In this document: piece after piece, positions 33,456 to 45,327 of the stretch
Numbering within the stretch: the first letter of the stretch is position 1
Layout of the letters: the number at the start of each line of letters is the position of its first letter
DNA from: Cokeromyces recurvatus
Taxonomy: Eukaryota; Mucoromycota; Mucoromycetes; Mucorales; Mucoraceae
Direction of reading: 5' to 3'
Assembly: GCF_025118155.1 (NCBI RefSeq)
Contig: NW_026251387.1
Location: forward strand, 943,001-1,007,000
DNA: 64,000 nucleotides
The notes under the pieces: model-generated
Databases searched by the model: none
What the model was told of the DNA's origin: nothing
Seen by the model: the letters and a program-made list of their open reading frames with translations, nothing else
Position numbers and translations under genes: made by a program

Positions 33456-35369
33456 GGTAATTAATTATTTTAAGAATTATATGATTAAAAAAAAATAGAA
33501 AGAAAGAGGGCGTATATGTATATGTATGTATGTATATATATATATCTATTATATGTGTATATATATTAAACAAATTAGAATAGAATAGAAAAGAGAGAGA
33601 AAGGGAAAAAGAAAAAGAAAGAGAAAGGGAAAGAGGAAGAGAAAATAATTAATATTAATTATATATGTACAAAAAGATAATAAAAAAAAAACGTTAAAGA
33701 AGCATAAATAAAAGAAAAGAGAGAACATGAATAAAATGAAAAGTGTGATTTAAATCTAAAGAATGTTACACAGAGAACATTTACTCCGCTTAAAAGAAAT
33801 TAAAATTATATTGTAATAAATACTTTTTTTGTTTTTTTTTTTTTTTTTTGTCTTTCTCCTTTTAATATTTAAAGACAAACTATTATTTTTTCCTTCTAAA
33901 TAAAGTAATTAAAGAGACAAGAACAAGTTTCCCTTTCATATGATTAATAAAATTCAAAATTCATTTAATTTTCTTTCTGCAAAATTTCTTTTTTTTTTTT
34001 TAAAACAAAGATATTTTTATAATATCACATTTATTATTAACGTGTAACAAAACTAAATTTATATCAATAAAATCTGAGAGCTAAAGTTTGAATAGGGTTA
34101 AAATACACATGATGAATATTAACAACAACATTGGAAAATGTTTATTTGCAGTAATAGAGATTAGTAACAAGAAAAAAAAAAGTATTTATTGACAGTAATA
34201 AGATTATTTACTAAAGAATTTCTTGTTATTGAAAATTGACTATTTCTTTATGATTTTCCTTTACAAATTAGCAAGAAAATGATTGAAAAAAAACTAAGAC
34301 GAAACAATATTTTTTTTTTTTACCTTTGTAATTTTCAATAAGAAAAAGAGAAGGGGAAAAGTGAGAGATATGGTTACTAGTCACTTTATATTATAAAAAA
34401 TAATTAAATCTACTTATTAATAATAGACATTTTGATTAAAAGGAGAATATTACAACAAAAATTAAAGTTATATTGGTTTTTTTCATTCATTTTAACCAAT
34501 AAGAAGAGCGGATGTTATATTAATTTGCAATGATAATAAAACATGCTTACTCACGTGTTATATATAAAGACCTGTCAACAAATTAATGTAAATACATATT
34601 ATTACATAATCGATATTATTAAAGTAATTTCACTTTGAACTTAATGAACACAAATGGCGCGTACTATAATATAATTCACTTTCATTGTTCATTCTTCTTT
34701 TATCTAGGATGTGCAACTATAAAAGATATTCCTCGATTATTATGGCCAAATGCTAAAGTAGAACACAATCAAGTAAATACTGTTAGAAGAGCAAGTCTCT
34801 ACTTTGGGATACTATTTGAAAAAGAAAAATCGTTTACTACTTGTACAGCAAAAGATGATCATTAATGAATGTAGATGGATCTATTGTCTATACTTACCTT
34901 GTTTGCCCTCACAGCCAGAGTAGATATTTATATATATATCCTTTCGACTCGAAGAAAAAAATAAAACAAATAAGCTTAACTTAATTTTTGTTAAAGAGGA
35001 TCCCGTTTGGCCGATCTGTCTTTTACTATGCAAGAGCAGGGGTTTATTTTATTTGTCTCTAGGATATAATAGTATTCATCCCCTTTAATGACAAACTAAC
35101 ATATAATACACATGTGACTAACAATTTTTAATTATTAAAAAAAAACAGGTTTTTAATAAATTGAAATACTTGTTAATTTTCTTTTTATAGAAATTATTAA
35201 TTGTTGTATCTTGTCATCATTACTGATTTTGACATAGCTGCTTTTTATGCATTTTTTCTTTTTTTTCAAACTTTAATCACTTTATAAAAAGGTAACAAGA
35301 TTTATGTATAAATATTAAGAAATTATAAAACGCTTTTATTTCAACCAATATATAAATGAATTCTTTTTT
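33456..35369. other. 1.9-kb intergenic region with a short coding-like fragment
   Basis: AT-rich DNA with AG-rich (33590-33645) and A/T runs. A 77-codon plus-strand frame ends at 34865; after an AG at about 34708 it reads CATIKDIPRLLWPNAKVEH and continues to ASLYFGILFEKEKS. That stretch looks like real protein but has no start, exon partner or known domain, so it may be an exon-sized relic. Nothing else is supported. Confidence 0.45.
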
Positions 35370-35597
35370 TTATGAATCTATTGTTGAATTATTTTCGACA
35401 TAAGAAGAGATGTTAGAGTGTGACGATGTTCCTTTATCGAGTGTGTCGGTATCGTTTAAAGACCTCTTTTCTATCAAATATTTGTAATGAGGGGATGTAC
35501 CGACAACTGCCATAGTGATTCCAACAGCAATTAAAACAATTACAGTAAATGTACCAATGACGGTTGCAAGCTGTTTATTTTTCTCTGACATAGCCAT
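35370..35597 (-). CDS. small single-pass membrane protein
   Basis: A 75-aa open frame starting MAMSEKNKQLA with one hydrophobic helix (TVIGTFTVIVLIAVGITMAV, about residues 11-31), then a basic YLIEKRS segment and a Ser/Asn-rich tail. It resembles the many small tail- or signal-anchored proteins of fungi, but no family is recognised. An upstream in-frame ATG at 35624 would add only a run of Ile. The gene is divergent from TRM2, whose start is 353 bp away. Single-exon structure and normal composition support it; no homology was checked. Confidence 0.45.
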   Translation of the reverse strand: MAMSEKNKQLATVIGTFTVIVLIAVGITMAVVGTSPHYKYLIEKRSLNDTDTLDKGTSSHSNISSYVENNSTIDS

Positions 35598-35949
35598 TTT
35601 TATAATAATAATAATAATAAACAAAAATCTATTCCTTTAAAGTGCTTATATATATATATATACATTGTAAAAAATAAATAAAAGAATAAATAGATAATGA
35701 TTAACCAAGTTCATTATCACTCTTTATACGTTAGAAAAGAACAATTACAATAATAAACAACTATGGCTTCTCTTTTTTTTTTTTTCTTTTTCTTTTACTA
35801 ACAAATGTGTCGCATTGTCAGTAACAATATGTGATGTGGATCGGAGTCTACATTTATTAAATAGGAATATTGTTGTCAAACCCTTGCCCTTTTTTCACTC
35901 ATTGTAATTAATTTCAAGGAACGCAAAGTGTTTATCCTTTTTGTCTATC

Positions 35950-36325
35950 ATGTATCATTTGTTATCACGTTATTCAATCAAACGTAAGAGAATCTTTGTT
36001 AACCACAACCATCCTCCTCCTTCTTTTTGTTTTTTCTTTTCTTTTCTTTTCTAATTATAAAAAAATAAAATTCTTGTTACATTATATAGAGTCCACTTTG
36101 AGATTACCCACCACCATCAAGTCAAGATCAGCCAAGTTAAGCTCATCAGTAGAATTAAATAATGATTTTGTACATCGAGTCAAAATAACTAATTTACCAA
36201 CTCATGAGCTTGGAGCGATTAAAATTTTTTTTCAAAGTTTTGGTATTCATAAATACAAAAAGGCGCCAAAATGGGATTATGCTTATCTTAATTTTGAGGT
36301 ATTCATATTATTATTATTATAAAGG

Positions 36326-36369
<44 letters not shown>

Positions 36370-38198
36370 TAATTAAATAACTGACAACAAATCTTCTTCT
36401 TATCAGACAGAAGAAGCTGCTCGTTCTGCTGTATTTAAATTACATGGAGCTGAATTTAAAAAAAGAAATCTATCTGCAGAGTATTCAAAAGTTCCTGAAA
36501 AATCATCTTCTTCTACATTGCTTCTTCATCCATCCAAAGAGCAACAGCAAAGAGGATTATCGGAAATAGAAAAAGATGATAGACCTATCGCTGAAAGGTT
36601 AGCAGATCAAGTCACTCCTTTACATAAAATAGCCTATGAGGATCAAATTGCGAAAAAGCATAAATTAGGTGCACGATATTTAAATAAACTTCGAAAAAAG
36701 TTAAATTCTTTACCAGATATAAGTGATGTAGGAAAACAGCAAATAGCTTGGACAAAGACATTGTATGTAATAATTGACCTCCGTTCATTCTTATACTTGT
36801 TTTATGAATTAACGTGTTATTCTAAAATATACATAGAGAAGATATGCAATGTGAAGTATTCGATATCATACACTCTCCCTCTATTGATGAGTATAGAACA
36901 AAATGTGAATTTTCAATCGGTAAAAACTTGGAAGGTAACGAAACTGTTGGATTTGTATTAGGATTATATAAAGATGGTATAACAACTGTTTCAAGTCCAA
37001 ATGAGTGTCTACATGTGTCGAAAAAAGCAAAAGAAATTGCAAAGATGATGGAGGTATATATAGGAAAAGAAGTGTTCAAACTTTATACTTATGCAGATTA
37101 TATAGGAATATGTACGACAGTCTGAATATGAGGTATATGATAGAGTAAAAAAGAGGGGTGTATGGAGGACTATGATGACAAGAACTCAAAGAACAGGTGA
37201 TGGTATGTATTTGTTTATTATACGTTAGAAATAAATTCTGCTAACTGTTAAATGATATATATATATATGCATACATAATTAGTGATGGTATTGATACAAA
37301 TCAATGCAGAAAGTCTAACTGAAGAGCAACTAGTACAAGAAAAGAAGAATTTAATAAATTATTGGAGTCATTTCTTTTCAAAAGGAGAGGAAAATACAAA
37401 GAATACATTAATGCTTCAAATCTGGAATGGTAACTCGAATGGAATTACAGATAAGGGCAAAACTGAAATCCTAACAGGTGACGGATACGTTTATGAGGAG
37501 CTTCTTGGTCATCGATTTCAAATTTCATATAATTCATTTTTTCAAGTCAATACACCAGTAACAGAACTTTTATATGCTAAATGTGCAGAATGGTGTTATC
37601 AACCTAATAAAGAAAAAAAGACAACTTTACTTGACCTCTGTTGTGGCACAGGCACGATTGGTATTACTATGGCAAAATCTGTTGATCAAGTAATTGGTAT
37701 TGAAATGGTACCTGAAGCCATTGTGGATGCAAAAGCAAACGCATTGATGAATAGTAATATTTTTATTATTTAAGTTTATTACTGTATTTATCATTGATTT
37801 ATAGATGTGTCAAATATTCAGTTTTATACTGGTAAAGTAGAAGACAGATTAGATATTGTAACCAATAAAGAAAAGCATGAAGAAGTTATTGCCATCTTGG
37901 ATCCTCCTCGAAGCGGTGTTCATAGTTCTGTTATTCGTGCAATTAGAGAAACTTTAGCCATTCAAAAAGTAATTTTTATTAGCTGTGATGCTAAACAAGC
38001 CATGCAGAATTTTATTGGGTAATAATACCATATTATCTTTGATATATCATTAAATATGCATTTTTAAATTTTAGTTTATGTCGACCGACTTCAAAAAAAT
38101 ATCAAGGATCACCTTTTAAGCCTTCGAAAGCAGTATCTGTAGACTTATTTCCTCACACTGAACACTGCGAATTAATGATAGAGTTTATTCGTACCTAG
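35950..38198 (+). CDS. TRM2: tRNA (uracil-5-)-methyltransferase, TRM2/TRMT2A type
   Basis: Predicted 568-aa SAM-dependent enzyme making m5U54 (T54) in tRNA. Exons 35950-35983, 36090-36298, 36407-36762, 36837-37053, 37121-37202, 37283-37753, 37805-38018 and 38075-38198 (1,707 nt). An RRM-like domain at about residues 35-115 (HRVKITNLPTHE, then DYAYLNFETEEAARSAV) is as in animal TRMT2A. Next comes the RumA/TrmA catalytic part: QISYNSFFQVNTPVTELLY, SAM-binding LLDLCCGTGTIGI (about 415-427), VIGIEMVPEAI, AILDPPRSG (about 489) and the catalytic-Cys motif IFISCDAKQ (about 518). No cysteine-rich iron-sulfur cluster region is seen, as expected for this subfamily. The first exon encodes 11 residues (MYHLLSRYSIK), possibly a mitochondrial or nuclear leader. 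Confidence 0.93.
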
Positions 38199-38349
38199 AA
38201 AAAAAAAAAGTAGTGTGTAAAAATAAAATAAAAATAAAAATAAAAATAAAATATCAACGTCATCCAATCTTTTTATTATTATTTTGTTCTCTATCTTTTT
38301 TTTTTTTTTTCATATATATTTATATACTTATTTTAATATTCAATAATAA

Positions 38350-40997
38350 ATGTCAATGACTGATGATTTAGCGAATCCATCATTTCTTCAACCTAGTAGT
38401 AATTATTTTCTTCCCGAATTAAGAAACATCTCATTTGCAGTAGAAGAAGAAGACCCCTGGAGCGCCTCAGGCTTTGAATCAGTAGATGCGCTTAGACAAT
38501 CTCTGGGACATTCACAAATACTGGAGAACAATTTAATTACTGAGGATATCACTGCTAATAATGCATTAGGTACATTTAAAAAAATTTTTTTTTTATTTAT
38601 TCTTTCATAAGGATATATATGGTGGTTTCTCTTAAGCCTTATTTATACTTTCTTCGTTTATTTTATATGTTATTAATATACTTTTTTTTTCAAAACTTAT
38701 TATTAGTCGGGGTCGATTTGCCAGAAATATTTGACACAGCCTATATACGTGCAGGGCCTGTTGGAGATCGAGTGAGTATTGAAGCCTTAGAAATAATTAT
38801 AGGTTTAGGAGGACTTGGACCACGAATATTTGAACAAGTAGGTAATTAAAATCAAATGGTATAAATATTTAATACTGTTCATATATCTTTATATAATTAG
38901 ATTTCCGCTTTGATTGTACCTTCAAATGCAATTTATATTACAAGAAATGAATTTAATACAGCTTTAGCATTATTAGGACTTGCTCAAAAAAATATGGGTA
39001 AACAAAAGAATTCATATATAAATGTCTATCTTCCTTTTTCTCTCTTTTAATAAATCATATATTTCTAGAATTATCTTTATATAAAGTATATCAACATCGT
39101 AATGGTAAGCTTTCATCTCTCTGCTTCCCCTTTTTTTTTATGGTATTAAATTCTTAATTCTTTATATGTGTATATATATATATATTTATATAACAGACTT
39201 ACCAATTCCTTCATTACTTAATCTTGATCATGTTTTCATCAAACGTACAAATCCAATTACGGCTAGTAAATCAACAAAACAACAAAGCTACGACGTTGAT
39301 CCATGGAGAACCTCATCTACTCCTCCAAATGGAAATATGTTTCCTACAACGTATGAAAACATGAATAATAATGACTCTTCTGATAATATGAATAAAAGCA
39401 ATGTCAACGAACAGTCATTATCTAAAAATGATGTATCCGCTACAGCAACAGTAGACATTACATTTACACCAAGCAGAGTGATGAGTGTCGATCTTGTTAC
39501 AGACAAAGCATCTACACAAGCACTTGTGAAGGCATCCACTGAAAGTTATCAATGGTTTTCGGATCTTGATCAAATTACTGTTTCCATTGCAGAAACAGAA
39601 GGCTTTTTATTTACTCATGTTTATTATTGGGTTCATAGTAATCAGCGTCAAACATCTGTAAGGCGTCGATATAGTGATTTTTACTGGTTCTGGCAAATAT
39701 TATTAAAAAGATATCCCTTCAGAGTTATCCCAAATCTCCCACCGAAAAAGATTTCAGGAAGTAAGTCACACAAATAAATCCTCGATAATATAATAAATAA
39801 TACTTAACAAAAAAAATTAATATGAAGAGGATCAAATCTTTCTTAAAAAACGATGTCAGGGTTTATCAAGATTTATAAATTGTGTTATACGGCATCCAGT
39901 ACTACGAAATGATGAAGAAGTGGTCACATTTTTAACAGAGCAAACGGTAAATAATACACATAATACTAACTATTTTATTTTATTTTTATTTTATTTTTTT
40001 TTAAAATATTGAATTTGTGCATTATATATCATTAGGAATTCTTAGCTTGGAGAAAAGCAAAATCGCCTAATGTAAACGAAGAATTTGTACGTGTCAATCC
40101 TCAAACTAAAGACCTTGAAGCATTTATACCAAAAGATTTAAACATACGTATTGAGCAAATTCATACAAGGTTATCTAAATCTATAGAAAAATATGATATA
40201 CTATGTTCTATTATAGAAAAAATCGTTCAATTAAATGACAGTAGAGCAATAGAAATGAAGAAATATACAGAAAATTTAAAGTAGGTTACACTAGATCAAT
40301 TCTATTCTGGTGGTCTTTAATGCTTTTTTTTTTTCCTCTCTCTGCTTCTATATATATATATTAAAATAGAGAGCTGAGAGATATAGAGGCTAAATGCTTT
40401 GCAACGGATTGTCGAGCTTGTGGGCAAGTAACACGTGGTTATGAAAATATTGGTAGTTATTTAAATCAAAGCAGTATGATTATTGAAGCCGAAATTACCT
40501 CTACGGTTGAAGGCATCCTCGAAAGTCTTAAAAGACATCGAGATATTTGTATAGCATTCTTGGAAATGCTAAATAATAGAAAACCTAATCTAGAATCAAA
40601 TCAAATCAACATTCTATATCGTAAAATTTCTGCAAATACTGTTAAAGTGAATCAGAATCGTGGTGTACCAGGTTTAGAATCTGAAGTAGAAAGATTAGAT
40701 GCAATTATTAAAGCCGTAAGAAGTTTTTTAAAAAAAAAATACAAGTATACATATAAAATAATTACTTATTCTATATAGGATACCGAAAAAATGATATACC
40801 AACAAAGAAGAGATATCTATATTAAATACTGCCTTGCAAGTGAATTATCTTATTTACACAAACAACAAGCTTTTGTATCCTTACTTTATCAAAATTTTGT
40901 GCATGATCAACTTCAATATTCTCGTAGAACAGTTGAGACTTGGAAAGCATTGGAGGCTCTTTTGTGTAATATGCCTAAGCCTGAAGATTTTGCTTAA
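38350..40997 (+). CDS. MVP1: sorting nexin MVP1/SNX8
   Basis: Predicted 658-aa endosomal sorting nexin; nine exons: 38350-38569, 38707-38837, 38901-38997, 39069-39104, 39197-39760, 39828-39946, 40036-40280, 40370-40715, 40779-40997 (1,977 nt). The N-terminal part contains the [10 protein letters not shown] and [18 protein letters not shown] segments and an EH-like helical region typical of Mvp1. The PX domain, about residues 285-405, includes [20 protein letters not shown] and IPNLPPKK, the phosphatidylinositol-3-phosphate pocket with RRYSDF. The last ~230 residues form the BAR-like helical domain ([18 protein letters not shown]). Mvp1 acts in retrograde endosome-to-Golgi sorting. Most junctions use standard GTA donors; exon 4 is only 36 nt. 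Confidence 0.93.
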
Positions 40998-41371
40998 TTT
41001 ATATCTGAATTATTATTTATTATCATCATTAAGATATACCCCTCCCCCACCAAAAAAAAAGAGATTAATTTTCACTTATTTATAATTATATATGTTTATT
41101 GCAATAAAGTCTATTATAAGGAAAGAGTTATATATATAACATCATATGAACATGTGCACATCTATTTCTTTATACAAACAATAAAAAAAAAGCAAGTTTT
41201 TATTTGATTTTAAATTATTCACCTATTTGAAATTTAATAGAAAACTTTAGTATGGTTTTCACAAAGATCACGAAACTTAGTCTCAAGCTCCTTGAAAGGA
41301 ACACCCTTTAGACAAAAGTTTTATCAAGCATGTCATCGTCATTGTGTTGGGAGATAATATGTCTAATAAAG

Positions 41372-41405
<34 letters not shown>

Positions 41406-41423
41406 CAATAACATTTACAATAA

Positions 41424-41636
41424 TTGAGTAGACGCATCAAGGTCAAAAACCAAATTGAGCGAAAACAGCAATTCCCAGCCGATGGTGGTGCCTTAAGGAT
41501 TGGCTACGTTACTACAGTTGTCTTGCTTACACTCTTCTTTCCCTTTGTTTTACTGCTTTCACAGGGTATCTTATATCACCCATTAATTATTAAACAAAAT
41601 CAAATCTTTGTTCCAAGCAAAAGCAACGACGTCTAA
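41424..41636 (+). CDS. possible small membrane protein (last exon)
   Basis: A 70-codon frame without an ATG. After an acceptor-like TTGAGTAG it reads RRIKVKNQIERKQQFP, then GGALRIGYVTTVVLLTLFFP and a short lumenal tail ending SKSNDV. The hydrophobic helix, normal codon use and a poly(T) tract 20-50 nt upstream, where other introns of this genome carry such tracts, suggest the 3' exon of a small membrane-protein gene. A first exon near ATGTCTAATAAA (about 41358) is conceivable, but no phase-consistent junction was found. No family is recognised. Confidence 0.28.
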   Translation: MSRRIKVKNQIERKQQFPADGGALRIGYVTTVVLLTLFFPFVLLLSQGILYHPLIIKQNQIFVPSKSNDV

Positions 41637-41650
41637 AAGACAGCGAGCTG

Positions 41651-41672
41651 AGAAAAAAAAGAAAAAAAATAT
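41651..41672 (-). terminator. RNA polymerase III terminator of tRNA-Lys
   Basis: Immediately 3' of the tRNA on the minus strand are two runs of eight T residues separated by C. Pol III stops at runs of four or more T. Confidence 0.85.
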
Positions 41673-41745
41673 CGCCTCATAGGGGGCTCGAACCCCTGAC
41701 ATTGAGATTAAAAGTCTCACGCTCTACCAACTGAGCTAACAAGGC
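41673..41745 (-). tRNA. tRNA-Lys (anticodon UUU)
   Basis: The 73-nt minus-strand sequence folds as a complete tRNA without intron. Acceptor arms are GCCTTGT and ATGAGGC (one G-T and one T-G pair), with discriminator G. The D-arm contains TAGCTCAGTTGGTAGAGC, which includes box A. The anticodon stem is TGAGA/TCTCA around loop CTTTTAA, giving anticodon TTT. The T-arm is GGGGTTCGAGCCCCC, including box B. It decodes AAA/AAG lysine codons. CCA is not encoded, as expected in a eukaryote. Confidence 0.97.
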
Positions 41746-44711
41746 ACTTGGTGCCTAGAGATTAATTAAATAATATATGAAGCTTTTCGATTTTAAAATA
41801 ATCACGTGACTCACCCAATAATATTGCTTATCTGTCTTTTAAACACCTCTATTTTATTTTTTCTAAGAATAAAATATAGAGTTATAATCTGGGCATTAAA
41901 TTTGCTCTTGTAAATTATTTTATTGAGCATTGATGGCGAAGGACATCAACTGGTTAAAGAAAGTAAAAGAAAAGGAATTGAAGAGCAACTTAAAATTTAT
42001 TTTATAACAAGATATTCTTCCTTATTATTGTACAAGTCCCGGATGTAACATTAAAAATAACAAAGGTCAAATCAAGATTAAGCTTAAAGGAGCACCACAA
42101 ATGTACAGTAATTTGACACCGTATATTTAATTCTTGGTTAAAACTTGGCTCTTCTCGCAAAATGATGATGTAGACAAGCAATACAAATTATTTAACTGGC
42201 TAAAAAAAATTATAATAGCCCATAATGTAAAAGATAATTAGGTGAAGCAAAGTAAAATGAAAATAAAAGAAAAATTGTATTGGTATTCTCAGTTATTCAA
42301 GTTATAATTTTATTAAATATTTACATTGGTAACGTTATTAGTATTATTGTTGGTGTTATTTATTATTTGTTATTGATATATATATTACCTGTATATTTTA
42401 TTTCTACTTATTTTACTTCATCCTTCATTTTTATTTCTATTAACATCTTACACGATTATTTCTTATCAATTATTTCGTATTGTCAAGTCCTTAACTATGA
42501 TAATTAATCTTGTTATACATGACATGTTAGTTTCGATATATTTGTATATAAACTTTTTAGAACATATAAAAGAAACAAAACTAAAGGAAGAAAAAAGAGA
42601 AAAAATTCTATATACTTCAATAAAATGATATTTAATATCAATAAGTTAATATTATTATAAGGATTCAAGTAAACATCAAATCAACCTACTAACATATTAT
42701 TTGTTATAGAACAAGCTCTGGATATAAGCATTAGTAATATTATCGTAGATGAATTACATAATAAAGGATAAACCATAAGCCTGGATATGAAATAAGACTC
42801 TGTATATAACATCCTGTAAATAATATAAAACTTTTTACCATTCAATCATCTAAATGGGTCAACTATAAGCCATCATATCATTTCTGAATATTTATTTTTA
42901 TAACCTTGATAAAGGATTCAGATCGTCTTCGAAAGACATCAGGGACATATACTCAAATTAGACGATTTAAAACCTTAATCAGATCATTATAACACCCAAT
43001 AGGTAATCCATATAAATCAGTCTCTTGAATCAACAACATGTATATCCGAATACTAACACTGTTTCATGACTTATGCTCTTTGACAGCTATTTTTATTTCT
43101 TTGATTCAGGATTCATTAATATAAATACAAGCAGTTGTGTAGACACAAAATAATCTTTAACTTTCAATTCTTATTTTTTATTTTTCTTCTATCTTTATTT
43201 TTTCTTTACGTTCCATCACACTTCTAATACTTCATTATCTATAACATAACTTATTCGGTTGTAACTAACACTTTTATGGTTCACATCTTATCTCAGACTT
43301 CTTTAACAATTCTTATAAATATACATCAATTTAAATTCATAAATAAAATCATTGACTTTAGAACTATTGTTCGGTCTCATCGACTTCTTTGGTCTTTTTA
43401 TTATTTTTATTTTATAATATTTTTCATTTAATATTTTACAATAAATATCACACGATGTTTTTATTCCATATGCTAATGATGCATATATTTATATGTTTCT
43501 AAATATAAAATATAGGATGATAATTATATAAATTGACAATCGAATGTTATAAAATATTCTATGAATAACTTTAATATAATATAGAGTGCATATAATGGAT
43601 AATATAAGTGAGATGGTACAATTAAAGCGAAATAAATGTCAGATAGAATCAAAGAATTAGGATATTATTTTGATTACACTTAGATTATCGTATAACTTTG
43701 GCTTAGAACGCTTATCAAAATCAATAATAATTATAGCCTAATTCAAGCCACTATACTTCTTCTTCTTGTTGTTGGTGTTGCTAACCGATAAGTCAAAATA
43801 AAATAAAGACAGTTAAGATAATATCTAAATTTTTAAGTTAAATCTTGTTTGATCCTTTTCTTTATTTCTATCAAACAATAATTGTATTTATATGAAATAA
43901 AAATATGATAAAGTAATACATAATATATGAATGAGTTCCAATAAAATACAAACAAATATTAAGACAAGCCTCAACCTCCAAGAAACATCGATGTGTAAAC
44001 TTACTTCAATTTTGTCCCTGTCTTACATATTCACTTGCTATTGGTCAGCGGTTTAAATTTCTTTCTTCATTTGACCTCCTTCTTTAAACGTACTTTAATT
44101 TCTATTGACATGTCTTCAATAGCATGATCGACGTATTGCAGATCAGTGTAGTTATTTACTAAGGTATTGTACTCATAATTTTTAAATAAAGCCATCCAAT
44201 CAAACATTGATAATGCTTTGTAATGTAATTATTTTATCACTATTATTGAAATTATATTTATGTTTTATTTGAGATTATTATATTTTATTGGTATATCTAT
44301 TGATTCATTACACATTAAACAAATAACATGCATTATATATGATTAATCTTGTATATACAACTAATATCAGGTCATATACTGTTATCATATTTCATTTGTT
44401 ATATCATATATTATAATTCCATACATGTCAATATTTTCAAAATACAAATACTTGACATACAATATTGAAATAATCTTTATATACTTTACTCTTAATAACT
44501 ATTACACGATAAGTCTTGAAGTGCTTTCTTTTGTTTTTATTTTATTCTCATTTTATTTTCTTTCTTTTTCTTTTAATTTATCATTGTCTATATTTTATAT
44601 TTCATTTTTAACTAATCTAAATCACAATACCATGTTAGCAGATAATACTTTACAATTTTAGAAATAATATACATACATTTCAAAATAGTACAATTTTGAT
44701 TTAACGATAAG

Positions 44712-44759
<48 letters not shown>

Positions 44760-45327
44760 AATCATAATCCTTCTTTACTTCCTTCTAATTTTTGATGCTA
44801 CTATAGTAGCAAATATAAATTTATATTACTCCTATAAGTAGCTTCTTATTTTTCATCAAAAAATACTCTATACATAATGTGCATTTTGGTATCAAATGTT
44901 ACTCTCAATTATTGTATAAGTTGATTTAACAATTATCATGATACAAGCAAGTGTTTGCAAAGTAATCATTATGTACAAAATAATTTTAGTCTAGTTACAT
45001 ACATAGTTACTGTCTTTTCTCAATATTTTATACCTTCTGTTCCTTACTCAATTTTTTTTATATATTCATGCATAAATAAGCAAGGTCTAATTAATTTCCT
45101 AATTAGGGAACTTTTACGCGCTTTTTTTTTTGAAGCAGCACGCGATTTTTTTTTTTTTTTTTTTCTTTTTTTTTGCATCATATTGGTACTAAAAAAATCT
45201 CCTCCCCTCTCTTTTTCTTTTATCACATATATTTTTTTCTCAATTATTTAATCATTTTTTTTTCCTTAATTTGAAATTAAATAAAATTCTTCATAGTTTA
45301 TCATCTTTTTTTGTTGAATAATTTGCA
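41746..45327. other. 3.6-kb AT-rich gene desert
   Basis: No supported gene. A coding-like trace lies at 41935-42240 on the plus strand: MAKDINWLKKVKEKELKSNL to a stop, then in another frame DILPYYCTSPGCNIKNNKG, IKIKLKGAPQMYSNLTP and later LFNWLKKIIIAHNVKD. It looks like a decayed gene or transposon piece with stops and frame breaks. From 42.3 to 45.3 kb the DNA is extremely AT-rich with microsatellites (44718-44760). The end contains T-rich promoter DNA of the APSES/ankyrin gene. Confidence 0.5.

Larger units (their letters stand above)
40998..41672. other. intergenic region between MVP1 and tRNA-Lys
   Basis: Holds the MVP1 3' UTR, a 34-nt poly(T) tract (about 41372-41405) and, directly after it, the low-confidence membrane-protein frame at 41424-41636. 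The T-rich termination region of the tRNA gene lies at the right end. Confidence 0.5.

Noticed and set aside
42280..42507. 75-codon hydrophobic frame
   Set aside because: Ile/Tyr/Phe-rich text from AT-rich DNA; mimics membrane helices without conservation signs.
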